A stretch of 64,000 nucleotides of DNA from Bicyclus anynana. Lineage: Eukaryota > Arthropoda > Insecta > Lepidoptera > Nymphalidae. A model generated the notes under the pieces. That model was given only the letters and a program-made list of their open reading frames with translations. It had not been told where the DNA came from and searched no databases. Shown one piece after another: positions 44,005 to 57,976 of this stretch. Location: positions 5,550,112 to 5,614,111 of the forward strand of contig NC_069085.1 of assembly GCF_947172395.1 (NCBI RefSeq), in the 5' to 3' direction. Numbering within the stretch: position 1 is the first letter of the stretch; every line of letters begins with the position of its first letter. The position numbers were made by a program, and so were the translations under genes.

Positions 44005-44320
44005 GTTTTTTTTATTTTATTCTATGACAAGTCAGCCCTTGACAGCGATCTCCCACGATGATCGATCTTGATGTTAAGCGACGATGCAGAAGATAGAAGC
44101 GGGCTTATTTGGACGAAGTTTTTGTTACAGTTTATTCTGCCCATACCTCAAACGGTTTCTGTACGCAGCAACGTATCGGAACGTTTCGGTAACTAGCCAC
44201 GCTCGAAGCCTAGCACCAGCCAGTCCTAGACCAATTAAGAAATCCTAAATCGGTCCAGATGGGGATCGAACCCAGGACCTCCCAGAACCCAGGTCTTGCC
44301 ACTGCACCACAGAGGCCGTC
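44005..44320 (-). mobile_element. SINE family A, minus orientation, diverged
   Basis: Reversed landmarks: GACAAGTCAGCCCTTGAC, GATAGAAGCGGGCTTA, GGTTTCTGTACGCAGC, ATCGAACCCAGGACCTCC and GCACCACAGAGGCCGTC. It abuts dispersed repeat E. Confidence 0.75.
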
Positions 44321-44324
44321 AAAA

Positions 44325-46200
44325 ATTAAAAAAAAAATGACGATGTTTGTTTACTTACTATAGCTACTTGAGATCGGTTATTGGCAGTCCAGTTCGAATG
44401 ATGCATCTCGTTTTGATATAATTTACAATGCAGTTTTGTAAGTGGGTTAAATACGGATGAGTGGTGTAGTATTAAATCATCGATATTGGATATGCGCTTT
44501 GTTATTCCAGGGATTTCCAAGCCGCGATACAGACAGGAAAGTTTGATAATGTTTTGGAAGATACGATTCTAAAATTATCTAAGTGAGTGTTGTGTATTGA
44601 GTGCTGTTATTGTTTGCTGAAATTTATATAACACGGCATATATAAAATCACACTTACTATACGGTATATTTTTCCTTGTACTTAGTATTTTTCCGTTATA
44701 GCAGGTGTAAGTTTTGCCCCCTGTTTGAACTTTTGCAGTGGTGAACAGAAGGTTACGTAGAAACTAGTTTTTTGCTTAAACATATTTTTGCGATATCTTA
44801 AGTAAGTTGTTTTAAAATCGATAAATAAGTAAAATCAGATTATTGGTTTTTTCTTTTGATCTTGAGATTAACTGACGGTATTATATTCATCGGTATGAGC
44901 ATAAAATATTTAATTTTAATATAAATTATTTTCATAAATGTTTTTTCGAAACGACTATAATTTAAACTTAAAATAATGTCGTTAGGTTGTTTGGAGAAAA
45001 ATGAAAACAAAAAAGTCATTATTAATTAAACATTTAATTAATTAACATACAATTATTTACATCTTAGGTCCAATCAGTTCATATTTCTTTTTCCCTTAAT
45101 TAACTACTTAAATATAATCTTTAGCAATCTCTTTAATATCATTTCTTCAGAACATTTAAGTCAGTGGAATGAAAAACGAATTGCGCTAACCAGTAAACTT
45201 GTTTACAAATAGGTACATAGAAGAATAAAATTAATAAAGATTGTAGTCAAAAACGAAATCTAGTTCTTTGATAACTTTACACGCGAGACAATGTATGTGT
45301 GTGTTTATGTGTGTATCAATTCGACAATTACATACATAATCATACACTATATTTCGTCTAATAGTCGATTTTTTTAATCTAAACATCGATGCGTGGTACA
45401 AGATGATGGCTACGAGTATAAATAACCATGTTTACAACAGCTACTCTGGAGATCATTAAAAAAAATAACTATGGGCTCAGAATTATCGAAAAACGAGTTA
45501 GGTACATGATAGCGTTTTTCTTTGAGTTTCCATCTCCTCAAAAAATATTCTTCGCGTCAGTAACTTGTAATTTAAGACCATTTTTCTAACGATGATTAGA
45601 AAATGTGTAGGTAAGTAAGTAAGTATTATATTAATAATTTCTAAAATACTTTTATCATTCATGTTTTAATTTTCTTCTTCAAAAATCTTGGTCCATCAGT
45701 CACGCCGTATAATATTTACCTATACTAAAACAAATTTACTGTTTTTACTTAGTTAAATCAATTGGTTTTTCCATAGACATAAAGTAGATAGATACCTACA
45801 TTACTATATTTCTAGTATTATAATATTTTAACACATAAATCAGCAATCATTCTCAGCACTCAACATTTAATAATTGGTTCTTTGGTATTTATTATGAAAG
45901 TAACATTCATTTCATTCTACTATGTCTTTTCACAGCCTATACCTAATGACTAGACATGACTATACAATGTGATTCAAATTGTAGATTTTAGATACACAGC
46001 TATATTTCCCTAAGGTTGTAGTAACAACACAATGGACAAATAGGGTAAGGTTGCATAAAGTCGTACTACGGAGTAAGTAATAATAAAACAGTACTTTTTT
46101 CACATAGGATCTGATTTATGGAACCTTGCTCTACTTTATTGACTGTCTAATCGTGTGTGCGAGCAAATTTACAAATAAAAAAAATTGCGGAAAACGTCCA
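44325..46200. other. AT-rich intergenic DNA between the bHLH and GTPase genes
   Basis: No coding segment, RNA gene or clear repeat recognised. Confidence 0.45.
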
Positions 46201-46204
46201 ATGC

Positions 46205-46414
46205 TTCAGCTGGCCTATTCACTATTTTGGTCTTTATTATCAACTTATTGAAGTGGACAACAAAGTGTCATCTACATACTACATGATATCCACCATAAGC
46301 ACCAGATAACATTTGTAATTTGTATCCTAGTATTTGGATTATTTGTCAATTGATTTGTTTTTTATTTTGATGGGTTGATAATAAAGGGCAAAAAAGGAAA
46401 TAGGCCAGCTGGCA
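46205..46414. mobile_element. MITE with TIRs (CAGCTGGCCTATT ends)
   Basis: Left arm CAGCTGGCCTATTCAC...CTTTATTATCAAC and right arm inverted (GTTGATAATAAAGGGC...AATAGGCCAGCTG) match over about 45 bp. A left half-copy occurs at 42543-42590. Confidence 0.65.
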
Positions 46415-48060
46415 TGCACGCCGTTTCGCTGTTTGGTCATGTTACTTATTTTTTATTTACGTTTTGGTATATACTCGAACTCGTAAGTATAAGTATGTTT
46501 TGAGATGATTATGTATGATAGAACCACGGGCGTAGCTTGCCTTGTATCAAAATTAATCAGGAGGCCCAAATCCCGAAAATCTCTTAACTGTTAAAGAGAT
46601 TTTAGGGATTTTTCTCCAGGAAGCACCAGATTAAGAGAGATAGTGGATTAAATTTTACTAATTTTAGGGGTATCATTGATACGGTGGTAGCTACAGCCCT
46701 GATTAAAATAATACATTAGCAAGGGTATTAACGGGAAATATTATATATTTCTATAAAATTGGTTCTTTAGAAATGTGTATATTCGAGATTGTACGACTGG
46801 CCTAATTGAACATACATAGTTAATCAGATTAAACCTAATCTTAGAATAATAATACTGTAGAAAAGTAGAAAAGTTTTGTAAGAAAATTTCGCTACATAAT
46901 ACGCAGAACAGCCTATCATGCTGTACCTATTTGTATAAATTAATACATAATATTATATATATAGTAATAGTAATTAGGCCCAAGAAGCACGTTTAAACAA
47001 CAAGTTTGAGAAGATTTATATTTTAACATATATATTAAAGAATACTATTATTATTATTGTTATAACATTAGCATTTCGTTTTTGATAAAAATAATTTTTC
47101 GTAAATAATCAAGATAATTAATCTTCAGAAATTCTATCAACTCTACAAAAAGTCAGCATTTTCAGGTTATTTTACATGCCATTTCCGAGAGGCAAGTTAT
47201 GATTATAGATTATCTAGGGATTAATACACATTAACAGAAATACAATTTTGATTTAAAACAGAGTATTTTTCGTAAACTGTAATTTTTTATGTAGGGAAAT
47301 ATATGGGACACAAAGACTTATGACATTTTATATCTATTAAATGCTTTTAACTATATTAATTACGTTTATGTAAATTGCAACATCAATATTTCTTTGTAAC
47401 CTGTAACATTAAAATATACTATTTTGAATATTTTTTTACTTACACATCCATTAAATGTTGTGCAAAATAAATTTTTTTTTCTATAATTGCAAGTATAATT
47501 ACCTATAGGATAATATATCTATAGAACTTAAAATTTCAACATATCTTTGGCACGTCCGTCATATATATAATATACGCATGTATATTATACTCAGGTATAC
47601 TCCAACGATGACTCTGAGATATCGTTATTGTCTATAATTCCCATCCAACAGATACTGCGTGTATGTATATTTTAATTTTTAACGATTGGTTTTACGATAT
47701 ATAACTACTAATGTTATATTTATATATCGTAAAGTGTATTTAATACATCGTCAGGTAGATATATACTTAATCAGAAATTTAATATATTGCATGTTAGTGC
47801 AATGTTTGTACGATCTACGATTTTGTCCTTTTAAAGCTTATAAAACTTTCCACCTTATTTCCCTGATACAAAGTGATATTTTTATTTTATATACAGCAAA
47901 TATAAATAATTTCATGACGTTGTCTCGTCTCAGGTTTTAAAAGAAAACGTTATAAAAATCACTTCGTATACCATTTACCTATCGAGCACCTTTGAGATTT
48001 TTATAGACATTCCATATACATATCTTAACTTACATTTATTTGGAAATTGGAACTAAAAAG
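46415..48060. other. AT-rich intergenic DNA, downstream flank of the GTPase gene
   Basis: No exon recognised. TTTATT (minus-strand AATAAA) at 48065-48070 could serve as a distant poly(A) signal for the GTPase gene, about 730 nt past its stop. Confidence 0.4.
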
Positions 48061-48796
48061 TTCATTTATTTTACATATTTGCCGTTTTACGCACTTTCAA
48101 AGGCAATCAGATTTTGGCAACATCATCATAATTATTAATTAAAAAATAATAATAAGATACCTTCTTCATACAAAAAGTATAGACAGCTTAACAATAGGTT
48201 CTAAAATATCTTCCCTATTATAATATGATTACTTATTAGTACGTCATGATAAGAGATATACGAAAATGCAATGAATAATTTCTAGATCATGTAAAGTAGG
48301 TGCCACAAAATTCACTTTCCATAAGACGCTGTTTCAACCGATCGATCTGAAAAACCAAACAACAGTGTTTATGCGACTTACGTCTGATCGAACAAGCAAT
48401 ACACATATAGAGCATTGTATTTGCATATCAATATGAAGTTTACACACACAAATGTATTCAGTATTTCTACAACACAGCGCTTTTGTTAGCAGAAAGTGCG
48501 TTGACAAATCCACTCCACAGCACACAATTCGAAATAAACCGAAATATTGTTTTTGATAATTCTGCTCAAACAAATACCAGAACATTGCATATCATTATGA
48601 AGTTTACCCATAAACACCAACTTATATCTATAGTGTATATGTCATATATGTCTGTTCCGTTTGCATAGCACTATGAATCACTTTAGTTCGTAGACAGTGG
48701 TGTGGGTGAGAGGAACCGCGCCGGTACTGGCAGGCAGACGAGGCAGGCGGCGCCTGTGAGGCGTCAGCGCGTTCGGTGCGCCGGCTGGGGCTCCGG

Positions 48797-51700
48797 TCAG
48801 GGCGCGGCGGCGGCCAGCGGGGGCCGCGCGGGCGCCGGCACTCGGGGGCATGCCACCACCGACCCGCGGGTTGAATGGCTGTTGTTGTTTGCTCCACCTG
48901 CAAAACAGATAACAAACCTTTATTTTCCATCTCTATCACATTTTGGTATTCAATAATCAACCGACTAACCAGATAATTTTAAATATTGGAACAAATTTTC
49001 TAATGTGGTAATAAGTAATAAATTATTTAAGGGGCGGATTCGTGAAACGCATTTTCATTTGGAGTGCATTTTCAATTTTCCAAGGTTTTTTTTGCATTAT
49101 TTAAAGCGTCTTTAAAAATCCACGGTTTAAGGGCGTTCTAAACTTTTTAATTCTGGGTAGATACAGAAGGGGATCCTAATTACCTATTAGAGATCCCAGC
49201 ATCTTCGTGACAGAGAACTTTCTCGTTCTCTGCGGCGTGCGGACCTCGGCGAGCAAGCGGTCGACGCACCGGTAGAGGTCGCCCGAGTTGTCGGCTAAGC
49301 TCGCTTCGCTGAACGACGCGCCGTGCGCTGCGCTTGTCGCTTGACCCTCTTTTGTGGGCACCTGCAACAAGGAAATTATGAATTGTTTATTATTCAGCTC
49401 ATCATCATTATTTGCCTACTTTAAAGGCCTACAGGGTCAGGCAGGTAAAGCAGTATGGTGGCCTATAAGGAGGAGCTTATAGGCCACCAAACTGCTATAA
49501 CGCGGTTTCTAACAATCACTATCAAACCTCAATGATAATGACCGGGACCGACGGTTTACTCTTCGAGGCACGGGATAAAACTTCTTTACTTCAGACAAGA
49601 GCTTTTTTGTTGATAGTTCTTGGAAGATAGAAATACTTCATTTTTCATAGGGTATATTTTCCGACACGAGGTCCTGGGTGACCCGACACATATGTCTGCG
49701 TGAAGATTTTTTTAAAGTGGTGAATCACGGTTTCTTTTATAGCCTGTAAATGAAGTAATTTTTGTGTGTTTAGGTGTAATTTGACTTTGTTAATGGGCGT
49801 TGCGATTAGACTTTATATCCACAAAAAGTAACTTAGCTCTATAGTATTTAAAAAACACATCAATCAACAGTCAAAGTTCAAGAATGTTTGTAGTAGTAAG
49901 ACGCGTCATCTGCTGCCTTATGGTCTAAGTCAAGCGCAAACTTTTCTAAACAAAGCATCGACTATCTTTGAAAGCGAGAGACATTGACTCATTCTTTACA
50001 AACTACTAGCGTCAGATGCGTAGTATAAAACGCATTTATCTCAGCTTATTCACAAGATCGTGTGTAAGTAAACAACAATCTTTTCTCGACGATATAGTTT
50101 ATTAACTTGCGAAAATTTTTGGGCGGTTAATAAATGGCAGACATTTATTTTTATTATGAATTTCGTGCTATAGTTAGGTATCTTACGTACAGGCTAGAGC
50201 CAACCTGGAGAGACCGCCGTATCAGCATTGGCCTGAAATCTCTATCATGTTACCACGTTGGTCAATCTCAAGGAAACCCTACATCCATAATGTCAACCGC
50301 TGATTACTCACTAGATAGGAGCCTGTAAGGATTATTATTTGATAGATCGTCGATCAATTCTATTAATGATCGGTAGTCATTAAGGTATAGGTTAGGTGGA
50401 GGTTTCTCTTATAAAATGTAATCAAATGCCTAAACTAAAGGTCTAGTATGTAGTAAGATACTACATGCTAACCTTTAAACTAAACTAGTTTTTGTATTCG
50501 TCTTTTCGGTCAAATAGTCATCTAGTTAGGCTAGGTTAGTAATAATTTTTTCTTAGTAATTCGATTGGCGAACTTTTAGTCATTGTTAAAGTACTGTAGT
50601 CATTCGTTCATATTAAACTTATTCGAACATATTTCTTAAGTTAATTATAAAGATCTTTTGATTCATCAACTACGATTTTCTACGATATTTTTTATTCTAA
50701 GCAACTATAGGTGTCTATTTATTTAAAATAAAAATATCATAGATTCGTAAAATATAAGTTAAACCGACTACAATAAAGCATTGTTGGATTGTGTCTATAC
50801 GATAACAAAGTTCTCTAAATACTTGAGACGTTGTGCTCTAGACAAAAGCGTAGGTTGGAACTTGGATGCCTCAATTGAGTTTAGAGCGACGGAAATAGCA
50901 CAGGACAGGAACATAAAGCCTGACGAGTCGCCGCTATGTTTAGTCGAACGCCCACAGTCTTGCAACTCTGTAGGTAATGATAATAACGCGTTAATGCAAC
51001 TTCTATTTTAATTAATTTGTCTGTGGTTTGATTTTCCTGCCACATAGATGGTAGTACCAGAACGTCTATGAGAACTGCAAGCACAGGAATACCTTACTCA
51101 TGACTACTACTAATACTAATTCATGATGTTTACTTTATTTTCTATGTCTGTATCTATCTCTCATCTATTGTCATCATCTATCATGCATATATATTTAAAT
51201 CGAAATGTTAGATACTATTTTATACCCCATTTCAATAATTATTATTATAATTTTATGCTCAGTGCAGTGCAATGGTGCAGCTTTATTGTCTGATTGTGTA
51301 CGTATTTTGTAAACGGACTTGTTTAGCAAATCAATTTCAAAAGAGCTCTCGTCTAATAGAAGATATTCCTAGAAATCTATCCACAAATTGTAATAATTTA
51401 TATTTGCATTTGATAGCTGCTGAAATTCAAATCTCTATAACAATGCTGAAAATCAAAGAGAGAACAAACCCCTAGATTTAGGTAATCAGGTTAGGTTAGG
51501 TCGATGTCACGTAGGATCTGCAATGGTATTACTATTAACACTACTGTAAATGCCAAACGGTTACGCAATCCCACGCGGCTGTTTATTCGAGACCGTATCG
51601 GAAGCTCAAGGGGAATTTTCAAACATTTCATTCTATGATTTGTGAGGTTTCGTATTTTTGCTTCGGTGTAATTTTAGAAATGGCACGCAAATTGAATTTA

Positions 51701-54700
51701 ACCGGGAAGTGACCTTAACATTTTAGTTAATTTATGTGTTTACTACGTAATACGTTAGACGTATTGTTTGACCTCTGCAACCAAACGCTAATGATATAAC
51801 TGAGTTTGACAAAAAAGGTATAAAAGGAAGTTAAGTAAGAAGATAGAAGTGATAAAGGCCAAGTGGCACCCAAATTTCGTCAACCATCCGAATACTAACT
51901 TGGCTGCAATCTGTCATCTATGATATGTTATGTGTGTTGTATATATTATAACGAGGGTATATAATACAATTATGTAAATTTTACTACAAGAGTAAGTACT
52001 TTAATTATAAAATGACATAACGCGATCGTAAAAATTGACAGAACATAAATCATTTTAATTCTGTCACCCTGCTCTCGCCAATTACTGCATGGATTGTATG
52101 CTATTTTTATTTTAGGTATATTGTGCATTTGGTTGGTAAATCTTTAGCTTTCGCTTTATAAAGATTAGACAAATAAAAAATATTGTACATATTGTATAAT
52201 AAACGTCCGAAAAACTGAATTTCGTGTGCATGCGGAGGATATAAAGAATTATGAAAATATGCGGAATAAGTTACATACCTGTCTCAGATGATCCAAGTCT
52301 GTTTTGTTTCCTAACAAAGCTAGGGGCATTCCTGTAGACGCAGCAGTGGGTCCGTGTGCGGGGCTGCCGTGTGAAGGTGCCCTTTTCAGTGTGTCCAGAA
52401 TTTCTTGCGCGTATTCGAAGCTACTCCTATCAGTCACCGAGTACACAAGTAGGCACGCATCAGCCCATTGGATCTGCAACAAGAGACATTTGTTAAATAA
52501 ATTATCAACACGTAGTTAGACTGGTGGTTCGGCTCAGGATCATGGTGTTTAGAATTTCCAAAGACCTGTGTCCTGCCGTGGATGGCCATTGTCTCATGCG
52601 ATGATGACGATGAATTAGATTATACTACAAAACGCCTGCGATATCGTCAGCGTCAAATTTTGTTTTTTACAAATCTCGCAAGAACCATGGATTTTTACGG
52701 AATAATAAGTAGCCTTTGTGTTAATCCAAGGTATAGTCAATCTCTATTTCAAATTTAGTCGAATCTATTCAGTATGTTTTGTGTGAAAGAGTAAGAAACA
52801 ACCATACAATCTTTTGCAATTATGATATTAGTGAGATTGAGCTTAAAGTTCAAAAGTTATCTTGTGTAAATACGAATTAAAAAGGGAAGGTTGAATTCCC
52901 ACTGCCCAATTACTTTGTGACCTTATCCCGACCACGTGTAAACTCCCCTTCTTTTATTTTATCATAACACGACTGTGAAATAAGATATAAAAATCTTTGG
53001 GTAAAGTTATTTTTATATTAATATAATATGTAATCTTCATCCAGAAATATGGGTTATAGACATAATGTTTGACTTTGAATTTAATATACAATTTAAAACA
53101 TGAGCCATTGTTGTCAACTAGCTTGCCACTATTACTGATGCCACTTGATTGAAATAATGTCATCTAAGCTATATAGTCAATAGCGTCATCTAAGAAATAA
53201 TTATGTAACATAATCACTACCACTGTTAACTGGATGCTCCTGTTTTGAATCGTGCACAGAGACTGAGAGATTAATCGACGTTTTAACAGGACCAACTTCC
53301 CAATTATAACTCAGAATTTCTTGAAAGAAAAAAGCTCAATCATAATCATAAATCATTTATTGCCAGAATGTGGCAATAAATGATTTATGATTATGATTTG
53401 TCTATATTTTATAGCTCGACTCTGAACTCGAACCTTATCGTCCAAAGCTACATAGACTAGCCAGTGGTCTAACGCAGCAATATTCATCAGTGATTTAGTG
53501 TAACCGGACCGTATGCGGAAGTATCTGACATCCTGACAGGCTAACCTATATAGAAATAGACTCAAGTGCCGTATCTATGTGAGACGAAACACCTACCCGA
53601 AAGTAGAACAATTCTGACATTCATTAATTAGGCGTGTATTTTGAAGGCTAATTTAGTGCTACTCGAAAACAACAACTTGTTAAAGCACCGTAGTATTTAA
53701 ACTATTCTTCACAAAGAGATTCTACTTCATGTTCTAAGTTACAAATCTAGTATGAATTCTCTATTTCTATCTAAATCTATTTTCCGATACTAAACAATAG
53801 TTGGAAGACAAAGATATATTAATAGCGTGAAGTCTGATCTCATCTCTAATTAATGCTCTTGAATGTGCGACAACGTACTTGAATGTATCGATTTCGTATG
53901 TCTATCGTATAACGCGCCTACTGCTTCTATTATGGACACTAGATATTATCTAACATGATAACACAAAAAAGCTATTTATATAGAATATTATAGTTTTATT
54001 CTTTACTGCGTACACTTTTGTAAAGGTAGACATATAAAAGTGTGTGAAATCACGTCTCAATTATAAACATTTGTGAATATTATGAAATGCTTTTAATAAA
54101 AACGAGATGCGCAATACTCTCGTAAACGTACTAATTTCTCGTAAACATTAAAACAAAATAATGTTTACGCATTTTAGCGCTTTCTTTAGTCGTACCTACA
54201 ATAATATTAATTTAACACTATAAACAGAGTGAGTCACTCAGAAAGCGTGGTGCGGGTCACTGGAGCGACTTCTCTCATGCCAGTCGTATTATATTCGCGG
54301 CGATTAACCCACTTGCTATAACATAATGGGTTCAGCCTGGGTTTAATCTACGATTTTGTTTACCGACAGAAGCGGCCATATTTCGACTACTATACATCGT
54401 ACAGATAAATGGGTGAAAGTATATAATTTGTAACGCGGTGAAAAATCAAAGACATCGATGCGTTTGTTTACGGCATCACTATACGGAAGTTATTTCAATG
54501 TAGCAGTAAAACTGTTGAAATAAAACTGAAGTTTGTTAATTTAGACTCGTATAACGACCCGACCTCGGGGAATTATTGTTGTTTATTCTAAAAGAAAACT
54601 CGTATAAATATCCTTAATCTTTACGTGATTTACTAGCTGTATTATTGTTTAGGGGTGCCAAAGGCCGCCGGTTAGGTTTGTGAAGGTGAGTATCACTGTT

Positions 54701-57700
54701 TGAACGAGGTCTTCGCGCTGCATTAACCTACATCTTATGATTGAATTGTGTTCGATTTTTATTGCTGTTATAATCAATATTTATTTCAGTTTTAGCTATA
54801 AATTTTACGCGAAAGGTTATCATGTTGATATAATATTATGACTTACCTATAGCTCAAAGCTTTAGTAGGTAGTTCAAGGCGGAATCGTTTACCTGAACTG
54901 GGTTTCATTTATTTCTAAATCAGAAAAACGAAAAGCGGAAAGGCTCAAAGTTTCTTCCGTCAAGCCACCTTTATAAATATGTCAGTTTCGGTATTCAAAT
55001 TTAGTATTTCTATCTAGTTAAGCCTTGTACGTCGGCTGGTAGTGCCCGTTACTTTGTGATCGATATTATACATAGTGGGAGTTAATAAATTTACCTGTTC
55101 TGCCGGAAACTTGTCAGCGTTGGAGCCAGATACGTCTATCACTTCCAACTCCACTGGAGTGCCGTTTATTGGCACAGTTTGTCGGTATAGGAGATCTGTG
55201 GGACAAATATTTTGTTTAGAAAATTATCACTTTTTAAAATATAATGTATAAGCAGTAAATCTATAGAGATCAAACATTATTTTAAAAGACCAAAAGAAAA
55301 TTAACAACGATGGTAACTCAATTACTTATTCTAGAGTTATGATATATATATTAATATGCTTGCTATGTGACATCTACAATCTAATCTTCAATAAACTCAG
55401 TCAGGTGCAATTTATTTCTATTTTACAATACAAATAGATTGAACCTTGTAGTTTAAGTATTTCGTTGATTAACATAAATGTTTTTTTTTGTGGAGAGAAA
55501 TTTTAAACATTTACTTTTGGAGATATAGATTATATTTTTATTTTAAACCCACCTGTATTTGAATGGTATTCGCCAATGTATCTCCTTGTAAGATACCTCA
55601 CGATGAGAGCTGGAACAATATAAAAACTTCGTTAATAAGTAATTACGAATGTTAGATGCGTAACAATTATGAAAAAATAGCAAAATTTTTCGAGTTCGCT
55701 GTTCGTTCCACTTATTACGGGATAGGTAAAAATAAACCTCTTGAAAGAAAATGTGTAATGGTCGCCAAAAAAACAACATTTTACTATTTTTCCGACAAGG
55801 AAAATCATTAAAATCAACACGGGCTCTATTTGGGTGACCGATATAAGATTCGAAGTGCAATTTACATGCAACTAAGATTGATGGGTTTGGTGGCGGAATG
55901 AAATACTGTTAGAGGATACATTCAGGATTACATCAGCCAGACTAGAGCGGGTCACTCACTGGTATGCTTGTAGTTTATGTAATACGAAGTTTCTAGGTCA
56001 TTTTAATCGTGTTACGGCATTTTTGTGTATGACTAACATTTTCATATTTTCGCTTATCATTTGGTTTTGGTTTTTTTTATAACGCCGATATCGTAACTAA
56101 GATAATATCGTTATAGTAAGAACCATCTCTAAAATTTAAAAAAACGTAACATAATCGGTCCATTCAAGTTGACCTTTCATACTAAGTTTCATACTTAACT
56201 AGGTATGTTAAGTTAAACACCACATTAAACCCTAATCCAATGTCTTCTATAAATACTTCGGAAGACTTCAAATTGATCTATTTTAGTTAGATACATGTTG
56301 ATATTCATTACAAAAATTATAATGTTTTGGTCTTACTACAACATTTTAAATACCCTAAACGCCATAATAACGAATGCGAAATCCTTTGTTCCACATTAAC
56401 TTTGTTTATGACATATTTTAATTTAAACCCTTTTCACACAGATTGCTTTAGACAAAGTATATGTGTGTTGTCGGGTAAAAACATATTAATTAACTCTTTC
56501 GTTTTCTTGACGTCCACAAACACTTGGACACTGATAGTTAGTGCAATAAAATATGCGGAAGGTAATATTCGGGTGGAATTTAATTAGTTTTTTTAATTTT
56601 TGTTTAATATAAACAGTTCTCCGTGTAGAATGATAGAAAAAAACGCGGAAGTGAAAAGCTCACTCATCTGTTAGTTTTCATAATTAACGTCAGTGATTGC
56701 AAAAGTTATTATTAACTAGGAGACTTTACTATTAACTAGCTCTACGGTTTTACTGTCAAAACAGTCATTTTGAAATCACAGAGTGGCATTTCAATTTTAT
56801 TTATATGTAGATATCCAATGTATGTATGTACGTATATTTACCTATTGATTACCCACAAAATGACAGCATCAGTTTATGTATCTATCTCAAATCTGCAGGT
56901 ACTTTGCGTGCTGGGGGTTTAGCCATGTGGTACGTCGATTCTCTTTCTACAAACGTTAATGCTTCGAAAACTAACTAATGACAGATCCGATCAACAGCTT
57001 GATCACGTGACCTGTCGATAGCAAATGTCATTCCCATATATTTAATTTTCGAAGCGTTAGCGTTTTTAGAAAGAGAATCGCCGTGCCACATGGCTACAGG
57101 CCCAGAATACAGAAGTGTTTTTCTGTATTCTGTCGTTGTTACTATTATTTTGCCAAAATATGCCAAGTTTCTAATTTCACTCGGCTTTTTTATTTATTGA
57201 ATGTAGCTTATATTTTTATTCACTCACTCTTATATTTGATACGATAATGTATTACATTAAAGAGGTCACCAACACCTTTGTCCATTAAGATGTCGTTGAA
57301 TCACATATTGAGGTGAAAATGTTTAGATGAACTTTTAGTTTCAAGTTTCAGTATGAAAGTGAAAGTGGAACGAAAACATTTTCAGACTATAAACCATTTT
57401 AACATAACGCATTTGGGTCATAAGATGTTATCTACGAACACGAGATATATCAAAAGTTATGATTGTTAATGTATTTATGTACAGTTTTAGAACCCCACTT
57501 TGTACTGTGTAGCAGACGCTGATTATACGTATCTAACTATCTACTAAATTAGATGTACTTTTTAGTAGACGCTCATTATACGTATCTAACTGTCTACTAA
57601 ATTAGATGTACTATTTAGTAGATAGATAGACGTATAATGTGCGTCCGCTTCACAGTACAAAGTGGGCTCCTAAAATGCGAACTTTGTAATGTGATTTGTT

Positions 57701-57929
57701 TAGCACGCGTAAATAACTCTCATTTATATCGCATAACTTTTGATGGTGGATTTATTTTATTCATACATTAGTGGGGGAAACATTAGTATCAATCAAATCT
57801 ATATTCGTAGAGGAATGTTGATTGGCGTAAATAGATGGAGTCGAGTTTTTGCTCACCGGACTTGCCAACGCGGGAGCTGCCAATGACGGCGACGCGCACT
57901 CGCGGGGGACTGGCGCGCTCATCCCTCAT
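48797..57929 (-). CDS. Ras-like small GTPase, RASL11/RASL12/RERG type, 234 aa, six exons
   Basis: Minus-strand exons 57929(57949)-57857, 55609-55553, 55195-55095, 52473-52279, 49361-49184, 48897-48797 (TGA). All have GT-AG borders and fitting phases. G motifs: P-loop GSSRVGKS (17-24), RYIGEYHSNTD switch I region, DVSGSN in place of DTAGQ (64-69), WADACLLVYSVTDRSSFE, NKTD (133-136), EAS (161-163). The lysine-rich FSVTKMLGSLIGG follows, then a Pro/Ala tail without a CAAX box. Homology as recalled is best to RASL11 (VRVAVIG..VGKSALIVRYLTRRYIGEY). Residues matching Ras Gly12, Gly13 and Gln61 are Ser19, Arg20 and Ser68, so intrinsic GTPase activity may be weak. Lack of a lipid site suggests cytosolic or nuclear action. 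A splice acceptor (TTTGTTTCAG) lies 20 nt upstream of the chosen ATG and the frame stays open to it, so an upstream exon exists and could add N-terminal residues. Function in insects is unknown to me. Confidence 0.9.
53338..53398. repeat. Perfect palindrome, 28-bp arms
   Basis: Arms 53338-53365 and 53371-53398 are exact inverted copies with a 5-nt loop (GAATG). In a GTPase-gene intron. Confidence 0.92.
56911..57105. mobile_element. MITE with TIRs of about 60 bp (CTGGG ends)
   Basis: The left end (TAGCCATGTGG, CGATTCTCTTTCTA, AATGCTTCGAAAA) is mirrored by the right end (TTTTCGAAGCGTTAGCG, TAGAAAGAGAATCG, CCACATGGCTA). In the first mapped intron of the GTPase gene. Confidence 0.78.
57485..57676. 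mobile_element. MITE with internal 53-bp tandem duplication
   Basis: Left terminus TTTTAGAACCCCACTTTGTA and right terminus inverted (TACAAAGTGGGCTCCTAAAA). The subterminal ATTATACGTATCTAAC...CTACTAAATTAGATGTAC block is present twice in tandem, then in partial inverted form (TAGATAGATAGACGTATAAT). Confidence 0.72.
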
Positions 57930-57976
57930 GACTGAGACCTCTTCTTCACCTGAAACAAATTACGTCATCATTATTA

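Noticed and set aside
55543..55871. 105- and 79-codon minus-strand frames around a GTPase exon
   Set aside because: They only overlap the short exon 55609-55553 or run through intron sequence; the splice-joined frame differs.
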